Assembly (NCBI GenBank): GCA_025923075.1
Contig: JAICGN010000006.1
Location: forward strand, 1 to 64,000
Direction: 5' to 3'
From: Chitinophagaceae bacterium
Lineage (GTDB): Bacteria > Bacteroidota > Bacteroidia > Chitinophagales > Chitinophagaceae
Length of the DNA stretch: 64,000 nt
Part shown: positions 7,417 to 16,717 of the stretch, in pieces
Position numbering within the stretch: the stretch's first letter is position 1
Layout: each line of letters begins with the position of its first letter
Position numbers and translations under genes: made by a program
The notes under the pieces: model-generated
What the model was told of the DNA's origin: nothing
Databases searched by the model: none
What the model saw: only the letters and a program-made list of their open reading frames with translations

Positions 7417-8535
7417 ATTACTAACCCAATTTCAATATCCCAAAACCAGGGAATAGTCCGCAGAATCCATTATCCGGCGCTGGATGGATTAAGAGGAATT
7501 GCAATCATCCTGGTCATCCTCTATCATAACTTCAGCTTTATTGAATATTTCAATTACGGATGGCTTGGCGTGGACCTGTTCTTTGTCCTTTCCGGCTTTC
7601 TTATTACCAATATTCTGTTGAATTCGGTTACATCAGAGAATTATTTTAGAAACTTCTATGCCCGGCGTGTTTTAAGGATTTTTCCGCTTTATTATTTGTC
7701 TCTTCTTTTGTTTTTATTCCTTATCCCGGCGATCAACCCTTTACTCCTCGATATGTCTTATTATAAACAGCACCAGGTTTGGTTCTGGACATATCTTCAA
7801 AACTGGCCTCTTATAATTAAAAATGATGAAAGTGGCATTGCGTTGAATCATTACTGGTCATTAGCAATAGAAGAGCAATACTACTTGCTATGGCCATTCA
7901 TGATATTGCTATTAAAGAAACCCAAAAGAATAGTTATTCTATGTGTCTTATTGTTGGTGTTTGTAATCGCGGCCCGATTTTATATTTGGGAAAACAAAGA
8001 ATATTACCCTGCGTATGAAAGGGCATTCCTTTTTACCAGGCTTGATGGGATTTTAATTGGGTCCATGCTGGCTGCCATTTATAAAATCAGTACGCAACTT
8101 TTAAGAAAGTACTTTACTTTTTTCCTTCTGGCGCTCACTGCCGTGAATTATCTTTTTTATTTATACAAACAGCATCAAAGCCCCGATTTTCCCGTTTGGG
8201 CAATAGCTGGTTTTACTACATTCTCATTCATTTTTGCCATAGTTGTTTATGAAGCCATAATGAAAGAAAACAGGGTTGTAAATTATATCCTTACAAATCC
8301 TGTTTTGCGTTTCCTTGGAAAATATTCTTACGGTTTTTACATTTTTCACTGGCCAGTATTTCTTTTAGTAAAGCCACATACAGATAAGTTACTGGAAGAT
8401 TATATCAACTCTTATGGATACTTAACAATGGTACTTTCGTCGCTGGTTGCAACGCTGGCAGGGCTGCTGGTAAGTGTCGCCAGTTACCATCTTTTTGAAA
8501 AACATTTTTTGAAACTGAAAAAGTACTTTGATTAG
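7417..8535 (+). CDS. Acyltransferase family 3 (OafA/YrhL-type) membrane protein, non-standard start
   Basis: The product resembles O-acetyltransferases of the acyltransferase-3 family: YPALDGLRGIAIILVILYHN, then GWLGVDLFFVLSGFLIT and NHYWSLAIEEQYYLLWP, with about ten membrane helices. Such enzymes acylate surface sugars. The first GTG is at 7570, but the conserved ALDGLRG block lies upstream of it and is fully open back to the ribE stop. No ATG, GTG or TTG is available there. ATT at 7417 would give MTNPISISQNQ, a reasonable N-terminus, so it is taken as the start. Alternatives are another rare start, a sequencing error, or a gene that lost its start. Confidence 0.75.
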   Translation: MTNPISISQNQGIVRRIHYPALDGLRGIAIILVILYHNFSFIEYFNYGWLGVDLFFVLSGFLITNILLNSVTSENYFRNFYARRVLRIFPLYYLSLLLFLFLIPAINPLLLDMSYYKQHQVWFWTYLQNWPLIIKNDESGIALNHYWSLAIEEQYYLLWPFMILLLKKPKRIVILCVLLLVFVIAARFYIWENKEYYPAYERAFLFTRLDGILIGSMLAAIYKISTQLLRKYFTFFLLALTAVNYLFYLYKQHQSPDFPVWAIAGFTTFSFIFAIVVYEAIMKENRVVNYILTNPVLRFLGKYSYGFYIFHWPVFLLVKPHTDKLLEDYINSYGYLTMVLSSLVATLAGLLVSVASYHLFEKHFLKLKKYFD

Positions 8536-8591
8536 CGCTCTTAAAGCCTATGTTTATCTCTGTTATTCATCATGGGTGGTTCAAACCTAAA

Positions 8592-8780
8592 ATGAATAAA
8601 AGTTGGCACTAATCCAATCGAAGGATTCTTTCTTTGTTTGCACAGTCTGGTCTTCTGCTTTCTGCTTTCAGTTCCGGTCTGCAGGAAGTAAGGAGTGAAA
8701 TTCAAGATTTCAGGGAACAATTACAGGATTCGCAGGCTGCCCGAAGGATCGACAATGTTTATTATTATAAAAAGGAATGA
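8592..8780 (+). pseudogene. Small ORF interrupted by an in-frame stop (possible decayed gene)
   Basis: The frame begins with ATG at 8592, meets TAA at 8610 after six codons, and then stays open to 8780. The open part reads like the end of a secreted or membrane-anchored small protein, with a hydrophobic stretch (LLLSAFSSG) then a charged helix (VRSEIQDFREQLQDSQAARR). Its TGA overlaps the next ATG by four bases, the normal look of a coupled gene pair. A TTG at 8634 could instead start an intact 48-residue protein. Confidence 0.3.
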
Positions 8781-9025
8781 ATTACGGCAATCGTAAATTA
8801 TCTTTATACCTAAATAACGACTTCCTGCCTATGCAAAAAACCATACAGCTTATCCCTGTTTATAACGACCGGGAATACATAAAACTACGTATCCCTGAAC
8901 CTGATCTCCTGGTAAAAAATGCTTCATTCCCATATGAGTTCCTTATCCCTGCCGATCAGTCTCTGATCAAAGATCCCGTTCCATTTTTTTTACAATTTGC
9001 TTCCACACGTCTGGCAAAAAAGTAA
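8777..9025 (+). CDS. Small hypothetical protein in the envelope-glycan region
   Basis: The 82-residue product (MNYGNRKLSLYLNND...) has no signal peptide, no membrane helix and no family recognised by eye. It has a low-charge, beta-rich look (TIQLIPVYNDREYIKLRIPE). It overlaps the preceding small frame by four bases (ATGA) and ends six bases before the start of a large membrane protein, so it looks like part of the same transcript. It could be the C-terminal part of a split gene. Confidence 0.5.
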   Translation: MNYGNRKLSLYLNNDFLPMQKTIQLIPVYNDREYIKLRIPEPDLLVKNASFPYEFLIPADQSLIKDPVPFFLQFASTRLAKK

Positions 9026-9031
9026 ATATTG

Positions 9032-10552
9032 ATGTCAAATAAGATTCCAAATAAACTAGCTGATCAGTATACCGGGAATATCTACCGGATTACTTTTTTT
9101 GCCTCGGTATTGATCCTGCTTTGTCTTATTGCATTTCGATTTATGCTCATCTTCACATACAATGGTGAAATAGGCGGTATCGATAACAATTTTGTGTATG
9201 GAGTGATAAGATCAATGGCAGGATATAATATTTACCCAAACCCCGAAGGTTTTCCCTATGCGGTAAATCCATATTCACCGCTCTATTATAATCTGTGCAG
9301 CGTTACTGGCAATATTTTCAATGTAAATATTGAAGATCCGATAAACATTTATCGCCTTTGTCGCGCTGTCTCTCTTCTGTGTGATCTCTTAACCTGTATT
9401 GTTTTTTTTCAAATAGTAAAAAAAACAGATGGAATAAAAAAAGAAATTGCGTTACTGGCCACGTCAATTCTGGCCTGCATCTTATGTTATGTTGGCTATA
9501 CTTATTCCCGTGCGGATAGTCTTTTTCTTCTTTTTTATACTTTGCTTATTTCTATTATAGTGAAAAAAAATCCCAACAATGGATATGTTCATACTTTGAT
9601 GCTGGCATGCCTATCTGTCGGTTGTATTTTTTCAAAACAAAATGGCGTCATCGCACCTGTACTTGTCGTAACAGGCTTATTGATGGATAGAAAAAGCAAA
9701 TTGATTCCCAGGTATTTGTTCTTCTTTTCTTTTGTGATAACTGCGATATTGCTTTTCTATCTGATCATTGTTAATTATACACACTTGCTGGAGCATACAG
9801 TTTCGGGGATAAATAATCAACTTGACTTATCCTGGTTTTATGTAACAATTTTTAAGCGTCTTGCTGATTCGTTGATAATACTCTTACTATATGCCGGTCT
9901 TGTACTCTCATTAAAGTGGATCCTGGGTAAGGCACAGTTGTTTCAAAAAAAAATCGGTGTTTTATTTATTTTCCAAACAATATTCAGCCTGGGTATTAGT
10001 CTGAAATGGGGATCATCAATCGGCTATTTCAATGAAAGTTTCTTGTTGGCAATCCTGTTAATTAGTTATTATGCCGCGGAAGCAATTGAAATGCGCGAGA
10101 AGAAATTTTTGACAGTTAGTTTGCCCCTTTATCTCCTGTTCTTTATTCATGTTTGCGCCCAGGGATATCTCTTTTTTTTGCAGGATCAAAAAGAAAAAAA
10201 ACAGATCTATTTGGAGCAAAAAGAGATCAGGAACTATTTACAACCAAAATTGTCCGGGAAATATCTACTCGACCTTGGAAATGAAAATGGCAATTTTTTA
10301 AAGACGCTTTTTTATAAAGAATCATTTGTCCCTAATTACGATGTTGTGTCCTGTTGCACTTTTCCACGCAATACATTTAACTATTCAACCATGTTGAATG
10401 ATTTGCAAAAAGGGAATGTGAAATTTTTGATCATTCCGGAAAAAGAATCCCTTCAGGAAATATGGGGAATTTCTCTCGATCAATTTAAAAAAGACACTGT
10501 GATTTATGGGCAAACCGTTTTCAGTTACACAGGATCCGATAATAAACAATAA
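9032..10552 (+). CDS. Polytopic membrane protein, GT-C glycosyltransferase-like
   Basis: The ~506-residue product starts at the ATG 9032 (a TTG lies one codon earlier). It has around a dozen hydrophobic helices after a short cytoplasmic N-terminus. The first loop carries acidic residues and an aromatic-rich segment (NPYSPLYYNL), as in GT-C/family-39 enzymes that use polyprenyl-phosphate sugars, followed by a C-terminal non-membrane domain of about 120 residues. Its neighbours (acyltransferase, GT2 enzyme, other large membrane proteins) support a role in surface glycan assembly. The exact family is not certain. Confidence 0.7.
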   Translation: MSNKIPNKLADQYTGNIYRITFFASVLILLCLIAFRFMLIFTYNGEIGGIDNNFVYGVIRSMAGYNIYPNPEGFPYAVNPYSPLYYNLCSVTGNIFNVNIEDPINIYRLCRAVSLLCDLLTCIVFFQIVKKTDGIKKEIALLATSILACILCYVGYTYSRADSLFLLFYTLLISIIVKKNPNNGYVHTLMLACLSVGCIFSKQNGVIAPVLVVTGLLMDRKSKLIPRYLFFFSFVITAILLFYLIIVNYTHLLEHTVSGINNQLDLSWFYVTIFKRLADSLIILLLYAGLVLSLKWILGKAQLFQKKIGVLFIFQTIFSLGISLKWGSSIGYFNESFLLAILLISYYAAEAIEMREKKFLTVSLPLYLLFFIHVCAQGYLFFLQDQKEKKQIYLEQKEIRNYLQPKLSGKYLLDLGNENGNFLKTLFYKESFVPNYDVVSCCTFPRNTFNYSTMLNDLQKGNVKFLIIPEKESLQEIWGISLDQFKKDTVIYGQTVFSYTGSDNKQ

Positions 10553-10580
10553 AGTAAAGTGAATAAATAACATAACCAGT

Positions 10581-11297
10581 TTGCAAACTAAACTATCCAT
10601 AATAATTCCTTGCTATAACGAAGGGAAATTGATTTCCCGTGTATTGGAGAATATATTACAAACAAAACTTGATCACAACCTGGAAAAAGAGATCATAGTT
10701 GTAAATGATGGATCAACCGATACGTCAGCCGATGCAATTAATTCTTTTTGTAATAAAGGCCTGCCGGTAATTGCAATACATCAATCGAAAAACATGGGCA
10801 AAGGGTCAGCTATCCGAACTGCCTTGCAAAAGGTCACCGGTAATATTATCGTTATCCAGGATGCAGACCTTGAATATGATCCTGACGATTATACTAGATT
10901 AATCGGTCCAATAGTAGAAGGGCATGCCGATGTTGTTTATGGGTCCCGGTTTATGGGAAGTGGACCACACAGAGTTTTATTTTTCTTTCATACTATCGGC
11001 AATAAGTTTCTTACATTTTTATCGAATGTTTTTACAGGGCTAAATCTTACTGATATGGAAACCGGGTACAAAATGTTTAAGACTGATGTATTGAAACAAA
11101 TAAATTTGAAGGAAGATCGCTTTGGGTTTGAGCCGGAAGTAACTGCTAAGGTGAGCCGTGTGAAAAATATACGAGTCTATGAAGTTGGCATAGCATATTA
11201 TGGCAGAACTTATGCCGATGGTAAAAAAATAAAATGGACCGATGGACTTTATGCTATCTGGTGCATTTTGAAATACAATATCTTTTCCCGAAAATGA
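10581..11297 (+). CDS. Glycosyltransferase family 2 (polyprenyl-phosphate sugar transferase-like)
   Basis: The 238-residue protein has a GT-A fold start (KLSIIIPCYNEGKLISRVLE), EIIVVNDGSTD, the linker MGKGSAIRTAL and the metal-binding motif QDADLEYDPDD. The later ETGYKMF and FGFEPEVTAKV blocks are typical of DPM1-like enzymes that move a sugar to a polyprenyl phosphate. Such products feed GT-C enzymes like its membrane neighbours. The start is TTG at 10581, because no ATG precedes the first beta strand. The stop overlaps the next small frame (ATGA). Confidence 0.9.
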   Translation: MQTKLSIIIPCYNEGKLISRVLENILQTKLDHNLEKEIIVVNDGSTDTSADAINSFCNKGLPVIAIHQSKNMGKGSAIRTALQKVTGNIIVIQDADLEYDPDDYTRLIGPIVEGHADVVYGSRFMGSGPHRVLFFFHTIGNKFLTFLSNVFTGLNLTDMETGYKMFKTDVLKQINLKEDRFGFEPEVTAKVSRVKNIRVYEVGIAYYGRTYADGKKIKWTDGLYAIWCILKYNIFSRK

Positions 11298-11437
11298 ATG
11301 TGAGTACAATTGCAAGTAAAGATCCTGACGGGCTGCATTCGCTCCAAGTGATTGCAAAGCCCATAGCAAAAGCCATTGATAGATTATTAGGAAATAGTAC
11401 GAGCCTTTCTATAATTGTTACAGGAATAAAAAAGTAA
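11294..11437 (+). CDS. Short ORF of 47 residues after the GT2 gene
   Basis: It starts at an ATG that overlaps the GT2 stop and ends just before the next membrane-protein gene. The sequence MNVSTIASKDPDGLHSLQVI has no recognised family. It resembles the N-terminal leader of some class I methyltransferases found next to GT2 genes, so it may be a truncated remnant. Coding status is uncertain. Confidence 0.3.
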   Translation: MNVSTIASKDPDGLHSLQVIAKPIAKAIDRLLGNSTSLSIIVTGIKK

Positions 11438-11440
11438 ATA

Positions 11441-13114
11441 ATGCTCACGACACTCCTCGCATGGATATATATATCATTTCTTAGCTGGATGTGGGGCGTT
11501 CTTTTTTTACAATTCATAAAAAAAATCACAAAAAGCGAACTACAACTTTCGCATTTCAGCATCATTTGTATTACAGGTCTTTCAGCTATTACCATAATTG
11601 CTGGTATTATTTCATTATTAATTCCATTGGGTGAGTGGTGGGTCCAATTTTTATTTATACTCCCGTGCATTGGGTTGTTTTTTAAAAAAAAGCCACCGGC
11701 TTTTTTCTCCGCATTGAAAAAAGAATTTCAAAACCTACATATAATTTCAATCATCTTATTAACAACTTGCCTCCTTTTGATCCTGGTAATGAGCACCTGG
11801 ACAATCATTCATCCCGACACACTGGGCTATCATGCACAAACAATACAATGGATCGAAAAATATAGAGCGGTCCCTGGCTTAGTTAACCTGCATGTTCGCT
11901 TCGGTTACCAGGGACTTTGGTTTGTTGATGCTGCTTTGTTTGGTTTTAGTTTTACGGGGAAAGAAGGAATTACTTTTTTAAACTCGACAGTACTATTTTG
12001 GTTTTTTATCTTTATTACCAACCGTATCAATTACAATTTCTTTAAAGAAGGGAACAACCTATACGGAATATTATGGACGGCCTTGCTAGTAATAAGTATA
12101 TGGAGTTATACCCAGGTGCGGCTGACTGCTACTTCTGCAAGCCCCGATTTCATCGCATCGCTTTATGTATTGTCAATCGTCTATATCTTGTTCCAAAAAA
12201 ATGATTTACTCAATTGGCTTCTTGCCGCATTTTTAAGTCTTGTCGCAATAACAATTAAACTGTCAGTAGCTCCTATTTTCTTAATAGCAGCCACTGGCGC
12301 AATTATATTTTTAAAAGAACGAAAGGTTAAGCTGCTACTTACTTTAGTAATAATTTCTACAATTATTTTCCTGCCGTTCGTTGTACGAAATATCATTACT
12401 TCGGGGTACGTTGTGTTCCCTTCGACTATACTCGATATCGCAGAGGTCGATTGGAAATACGGCCGGCAACTTACTATCAGTGAAAAGAATTATATAACTG
12501 TTTACGCTAAAAAACCCGGAGTTACAACTAAAGGTGAAATTGATTCCGTTGCCCGGATGAGCCCTCCAGAATGGGTTCCCGAATGGTGGCAAAATTGTTC
12601 CGCGGCAGATAAGTCCATCATGGTTCTTTTGTTTTTTTCGATCCTTGCTGCATTGATCCTGCTAAGGAAAATTATACAATCAGGTTTTGTCGCCATATTC
12701 CTTTTGACCACGATGTTACTGGGAATTATTTTTTGGTTCGTGAATGCTCCTGATCCAAGATTCGGCTTTGGACAAATGATTGGATTCATTTCAGTAGTCG
12801 CTTATTTAGTTTTTCTTAATAAGAACCCAAGCCTTAATAAAACAAAATTAATATCAATTGTATTTTTTGTTTCTGGTGTAATCTCAGCTTACACGGTCTA
12901 TCGTTTCACAAATTTCTTTCAGCTTTCACAATTACTATCGCCATTAGGAATTGAAAATGTGGAATTCCGCAGTTTTGATTGTCATGGTATAAGAATCAAC
13001 CAACCTTCAGGGAACAATGATTTTGGTAAGACCCCGGTGCCATGCACAGACCTTGGCTGTGAAAATTTTATCCCACGAGGAAATGATATTAAAGACGGGT
13101 TTAGGTCAAGGTAA
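11441..13114 (+). CDS. LIC_10190-like polytopic membrane protein
   Basis: The 557-residue protein has about 12 predicted membrane helices and ends with a soluble tail (RSFDCHGIRINQPSGNNDFG). The loop STWTIIHPDTLGYHAQTIQW, with Asp and His after the early helices, resembles LIC_10190-type and GT-C proteins of surface-polysaccharide clusters. The C-terminal CHGIRI and CENFIPRGNDIKDGFR segments look like the conserved tail of that group. It probably acts in glycan transfer or export; the substrate is unknown. Confidence 0.65.
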   Translation: MLTTLLAWIYISFLSWMWGVLFLQFIKKITKSELQLSHFSIICITGLSAITIIAGIISLLIPLGEWWVQFLFILPCIGLFFKKKPPAFFSALKKEFQNLHIISIILLTTCLLLILVMSTWTIIHPDTLGYHAQTIQWIEKYRAVPGLVNLHVRFGYQGLWFVDAALFGFSFTGKEGITFLNSTVLFWFFIFITNRINYNFFKEGNNLYGILWTALLVISIWSYTQVRLTATSASPDFIASLYVLSIVYILFQKNDLLNWLLAAFLSLVAITIKLSVAPIFLIAATGAIIFLKERKVKLLLTLVIISTIIFLPFVVRNIITSGYVVFPSTILDIAEVDWKYGRQLTISEKNYITVYAKKPGVTTKGEIDSVARMSPPEWVPEWWQNCSAADKSIMVLLFFSILAALILLRKIIQSGFVAIFLLTTMLLGIIFWFVNAPDPRFGFGQMIGFISVVAYLVFLNKNPSLNKTKLISIVFFVSGVISAYTVYRFTNFFQLSQLLSPLGIENVEFRSFDCHGIRINQPSGNNDFGKTPVPCTDLGCENFIPRGNDIKDGFRSR

Positions 13115-13118
13115 AATT

Positions 13119-14681
13119 CTATTTGACTGAAATAAAAAAAAGGAATCGTTTTGTTTCTCCTACTAATTTGAATTCCTTGTAATCGGGAAATAAATCTTGT
13201 AATCTATTATTATTGAAGTTATAGGTCTCCTTTTCGATACAAGCAAGTATCCGTGGACCTTTCCCTTCATAAACCGTTGTGATTCTTCCATCAACCGATC
13301 TCTGCGTGATAATACGTTGGCTTAAATCCATCGCCAGATCAGCATTTGCGTCAACGTAAATAATACCATTCTTAGAAGCAATGCTGTCTGCCCTCCTCAT
13401 CAGTTCCGTGTATGCTTGCAAATCAAGCTTATCCACCAACTCCTTATTGTCAAAATTTCTATAAAAATATTGGTTGCTAATAAACCTGTCCTTTATCCAG
13501 CCTTGTTTTATATAAATAAAAAACAGTACTCCCAATAAACAAACAAATAAAGAAATAATATTCAAATTAAGCTGCTTTACCTTCTTAACAAATAATGTAA
13601 CCACTCCCGGGATAAGCAAATAACCAAGAATTTTAAAATGTCTTGAACTATAGTCAACAGGCATATTGACGAAATAAATAAAAATAAAAAAAACTGCAAC
13701 GCCCCCATATAGAACTAAATAAAATGTTTTATACCCCTTAAAAAGAACCTTGCTTTTAATGATATTCGCGAGAAAAATAAAAAGACATGCCGTGACTGCA
13801 CATAAAGAAAAAATATAATAATCTGAATTAGCATTCACAGTCCTTAAGATGATTTGTTGCAATGATAAACAGCTAAGTAAAGGCGATGCCGCCGGTACTA
13901 AAACATCGTGGAATGAAAGTGCAGGATTCCCCGTGGCGGCAGGAGTGATTCCCCTGACAAGGAAAGAAAAGTAGATAATAAGGCCTGCAATTATACCGGG
14001 AAGGAGGTATAAGAATTGCTTGGGAATATTAAGCCTATCCTGCTGTCTTTTGTTTTCTCGGGTGTTAATAATTCCTTTATATATCAGTACCATAATGCAA
14101 TAAATAAGTAAAGTTGTTTTTGCGATAAAGCAAACAAGGAATAAAATAAATATCCAGAAGAGGTCCTTAATAGACGGTGACCTGGATTTAACTACTGTAA
14201 GGGCAAACCATGGAAAGATCGCAAAAGATAATATTTCTCCTCCCTGGTAAACAACAAAGCTGTAAAAAAATGTATAGCTGGCAAAAATTACGCACAATGA
14301 GACAATACTTATTTTTTTTTCAAATCCAAAAGATCGGAACAGCTTATAAAAACCAAGCATTCCCGATATGGCACCTGCCACAGTAACAGCTATTGAGGCA
14401 GCACCAAGTGAAAGCCCGAAGAAATAATTGAATAGGGCAGGAAAAATCCATTGACCGGGCGACCACCAACTAACAAACCAGGAAACATCTTTGCTTAGAT
14501 CCATAGAAGATACTTCGGCATAATAATTAAAATTTCCTGTTGTTAAAGTGCCTTTATAGGTAAGAAATCCAGCTACACTGTCAATACTTGGAATGAGTGG
14601 GGACATAAATGTGTAAATGCAAAAGACCAACATAGAAACAACAAGAAGAATTTCAATTCTTATTTCACGATTGCCCTTCAT
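13119..14681 (-). CDS. Polytopic membrane protein, possible GT-C enzyme
   Basis: The 520-residue product has about 11 hydrophobic helices, a first periplasmic loop with aromatic and acidic residues (SMDLSKDVSWFVSWWSPGQW), and a C-terminal soluble region of about 110 residues (YTELMRRADSIASKNGIIYVDANAD). The architecture fits GT-C-fold glycosyltransferases, but no diagnostic motif was recognised. It converges tail-to-tail with the preceding membrane-protein gene (four bases apart). Confidence 0.6.
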   Translation of the reverse strand: MKGNREIRIEILLVVSMLVFCIYTFMSPLIPSIDSVAGFLTYKGTLTTGNFNYYAEVSSMDLSKDVSWFVSWWSPGQWIFPALFNYFFGLSLGAASIAVTVAGAISGMLGFYKLFRSFGFEKKISIVSLCVIFASYTFFYSFVVYQGGEILSFAIFPWFALTVVKSRSPSIKDLFWIFILFLVCFIAKTTLLIYCIMVLIYKGIINTRENKRQQDRLNIPKQFLYLLPGIIAGLIIYFSFLVRGITPAATGNPALSFHDVLVPAASPLLSCLSLQQIILRTVNANSDYYIFSLCAVTACLFIFLANIIKSKVLFKGYKTFYLVLYGGVAVFFIFIYFVNMPVDYSSRHFKILGYLLIPGVVTLFVKKVKQLNLNIISLFVCLLGVLFFIYIKQGWIKDRFISNQYFYRNFDNKELVDKLDLQAYTELMRRADSIASKNGIIYVDANADLAMDLSQRIITQRSVDGRITTVYEGKGPRILACIEKETYNFNNNRLQDLFPDYKEFKLVGETKRFLFFISVK

Positions 14682-14709
14682 GGCCCGAAAATAATTATAA
14701 TAAAGACAA

Positions 14710-16566
14710 TTAAATAGATTTGCCTTTCAGGGTTGATTTGATCGCTTCATCCATTAATCTTTCTGCATATGGTCTTGAAATCTCATTCAGCTCCTCGGTC
14801 TTTTTCTGAACAAGATCTTTATCATTTGTGGAGATAGCTTCTCTTAACTCAGCTACTGCATTATTTGTTCTTTTTATCTCTTCTGACAATAAGAAAGATT
14901 GATTCTTACTGATGAATCTTTCTGTGGTTTCTATCAAGAGCTGCGCTTCTGCCTTTGCTTCCACGATTGCCCTTGTTTGAATATCCTCTTTTGCATGCTG
15001 GATGGATTCGGCAAGCATTTTTTCCACTTCTGCATCAGTCAATCCATATTGAGGCTTCACTTCGATACTTTGTTCAACACCACTACGAAGCTCTTTAGCT
15101 TTTATATTCAGAATTCCATCAGCATTGATTAAAAAGGAAACTTCCACTTTTGCCAAACCAGCAGGCATTGCGGGAATACCTGATAAATTGAATTCAGCCA
15201 GCTTGCGATTATCGTTTACCAAATCCCTTTCGCCCTGGTACACAGAAATCCGCATACCGTTTTGTCCATCTTTCTGTGTCGTATATTGACGAGCTGCTTT
15301 TGACGGAATTTTTGAATTGCGTGGTATCAATACATCCATTAAACCGCCCATTGTTTCAATACCTAATGAAAGCGGGGTAATATCCAGCAATAAAAAATCT
15401 TTATTATTACCAGCAAGGATATCGGCCTGGACGGCAGCTCCCAACGCGACCACTTCATCGGGATTTAATTCATCATGCACATCGCGACCAAAAAATTTGC
15501 TGACTGCTTCTTTTACCACTGGCACCCTCGTCGACCCCCCAACCAGCACCACTTCATCAATTTCTTTTGAGCTAAGACCGGCATCAGCCAGCGCATTTTT
15601 GCAACACTCAATTGTTTTATCGAGGAATGGTTTGATCAGGTTTTCAAATTCACCTCTGTTTAGTTCAAGCTGCTCGCCCCCGGCCTCTCCTTTAAATTTT
15701 GTATTACTGCTTAAATGTTTTTTTGCCTCTTCGGCTTTCAATCTTAATTCTTGTGCCAGGCCTTTATGAACCATTAATTCTTCTTCTTTGATACCTTGCT
15801 GATTTATCCAATACTTTACAATACCGAGATCAAAATCATCGCCGCCAAGATAAGTATCCCCATTTGTTGAAAGCACTTCAAAAATTCCGTTGCTGATACG
15901 CAGTATAGAAATATCAAACGTACCACCCCCAAGATCATAGACCGCAACGGTTCTTGTCTCATCATTCCTCATCCCTAGTCCATAAGCAAGACTAGCTGCG
16001 GTTGGTTCGTTCACTATTCGTAACACATCCAGACCGGCTAATTTGCCCGCGTCCCTGGTCGCCTGCCGTTGGGCATCATTAAAGTAGGCGGGCACCGTAA
16101 TTACAGCCTTAGTCACCGGCGTTTTTAAAATATGTTCCGCTCTTTTCTTTAACTCAACAAGTATATAGGATGATAACTCGACAGGTGAGTAAAACTTTTC
16201 TCCTACCAGTATTTTCACAAGACTCTCTGTATTATCATCAATTACCTTATAGGTAAAAAAAGATGATCTTTCCTTAAGGTCATTGTATGATTTTCCCATC
16301 AACCTTTTTACAGAGAAAATGGTGTTTTGGGGTTCAGTGATAAGATATTTCCTAGCTTCATCGCCAACTGTTATTGAACCCATTTTATCAAAATGAATTA
16401 TAGATGGTACCAGTGCATTTCCATCGTGCTCTTTAAGCACAACCGGTTGGCGGTTTTCAGGATGAATGATTGCCACCAGGCTGTTTGTGGTTCCAAGATC
16501 AATTCCAACAATCATCTCCTGTTGCTGTAAACTTCCTGTGGCTATATTAATTGCTATTTTGCCCAT
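14710..16566 (-). CDS. hscA: Hsp70-family chaperone HscA-like
   Basis: The 618-residue protein has an N-terminal extension ([18 protein letters not shown]) before the ATPase start [15 protein letters not shown], as in HscA proteins. The nucleotide-binding domain shows [16 protein letters not shown] and [16 protein letters not shown]. The substrate domain starts at [15 protein letters not shown] and the helical lid ends at [10 protein letters not shown]. HscA helps transfer Fe-S clusters from IscU. No hscB, iscU or fdx lies nearby, so the HscA name rests on the N-terminal extension and length (shorter than DnaK, no long acidic tail). DnaK paralogy cannot be fully ruled out. Confidence 0.85.
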   Translation of the reverse strand: MGKIAINIATGSLQQQEMIVGIDLGTTNSLVAIIHPENRQPVVLKEHDGNALVPSIIHFDKMGSITVGDEARKYLITEPQNTIFSVKRLMGKSYNDLKERSSFFTYKVIDDNTESLVKILVGEKFYSPVELSSYILVELKKRAEHILKTPVTKAVITVPAYFNDAQRQATRDAGKLAGLDVLRIVNEPTAASLAYGLGMRNDETRTVAVYDLGGGTFDISILRISNGIFEVLSTNGDTYLGGDDFDLGIVKYWINQQGIKEEELMVHKGLAQELRLKAEEAKKHLSSNTKFKGEAGGEQLELNRGEFENLIKPFLDKTIECCKNALADAGLSSKEIDEVVLVGGSTRVPVVKEAVSKFFGRDVHDELNPDEVVALGAAVQADILAGNNKDFLLLDITPLSLGIETMGGLMDVLIPRNSKIPSKAARQYTTQKDGQNGMRISVYQGERDLVNDNRKLAEFNLSGIPAMPAGLAKVEVSFLINADGILNIKAKELRSGVEQSIEVKPQYGLTDAEVEKMLAESIQHAKEDIQTRAIVEAKAEAQLLIETTERFISKNQSFLLSEEIKRTNNAVAELREAISTNDKDLVQKKTEELNEISRPYAERLMDEAIKSTLKGKSI

Positions 16567-16659
16567 CGATGAATAAATTCAAAAGTAAAAAGTAAAAAAT
16601 CAAAAGTTAATACGGGCAAAAGTATCGAAGTAAAAAAGGAATCCCTTACGAAGTAGGAA

Positions 16660-16692
16660 ACAAAAAAAGCCCCTGATAAAGGGGACTTTTTT
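16660..16692 (-). terminator. Intrinsic terminator after the porU2-like gene
   Basis: The hairpin CCCCT/AGGGG with flanking AG/CT pairs has T-runs on both sides; on the minus strand GGGGCTTTTTTT follows the PorU2-like stop and precedes the hscA start. Confidence 0.75.
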
Positions 16693-16717
16693 GAATTTTT
16701 ATTTTTGGCTTTTTACG

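Noticed and set aside
7570-8535. GTG at 7570 as the start of the acyltransferase
   Set aside because: It would cut off the conserved ALDGLRG region and the first helix, so the upstream non-standard start is more likely.
16570-16583. aTGAAtaaaTTCAa near the hscA start
   Set aside because: The half-site TGAA is not the TGAY type, and it sits just upstream of the start with no room for a -7 box, so it does not fit the regulon.
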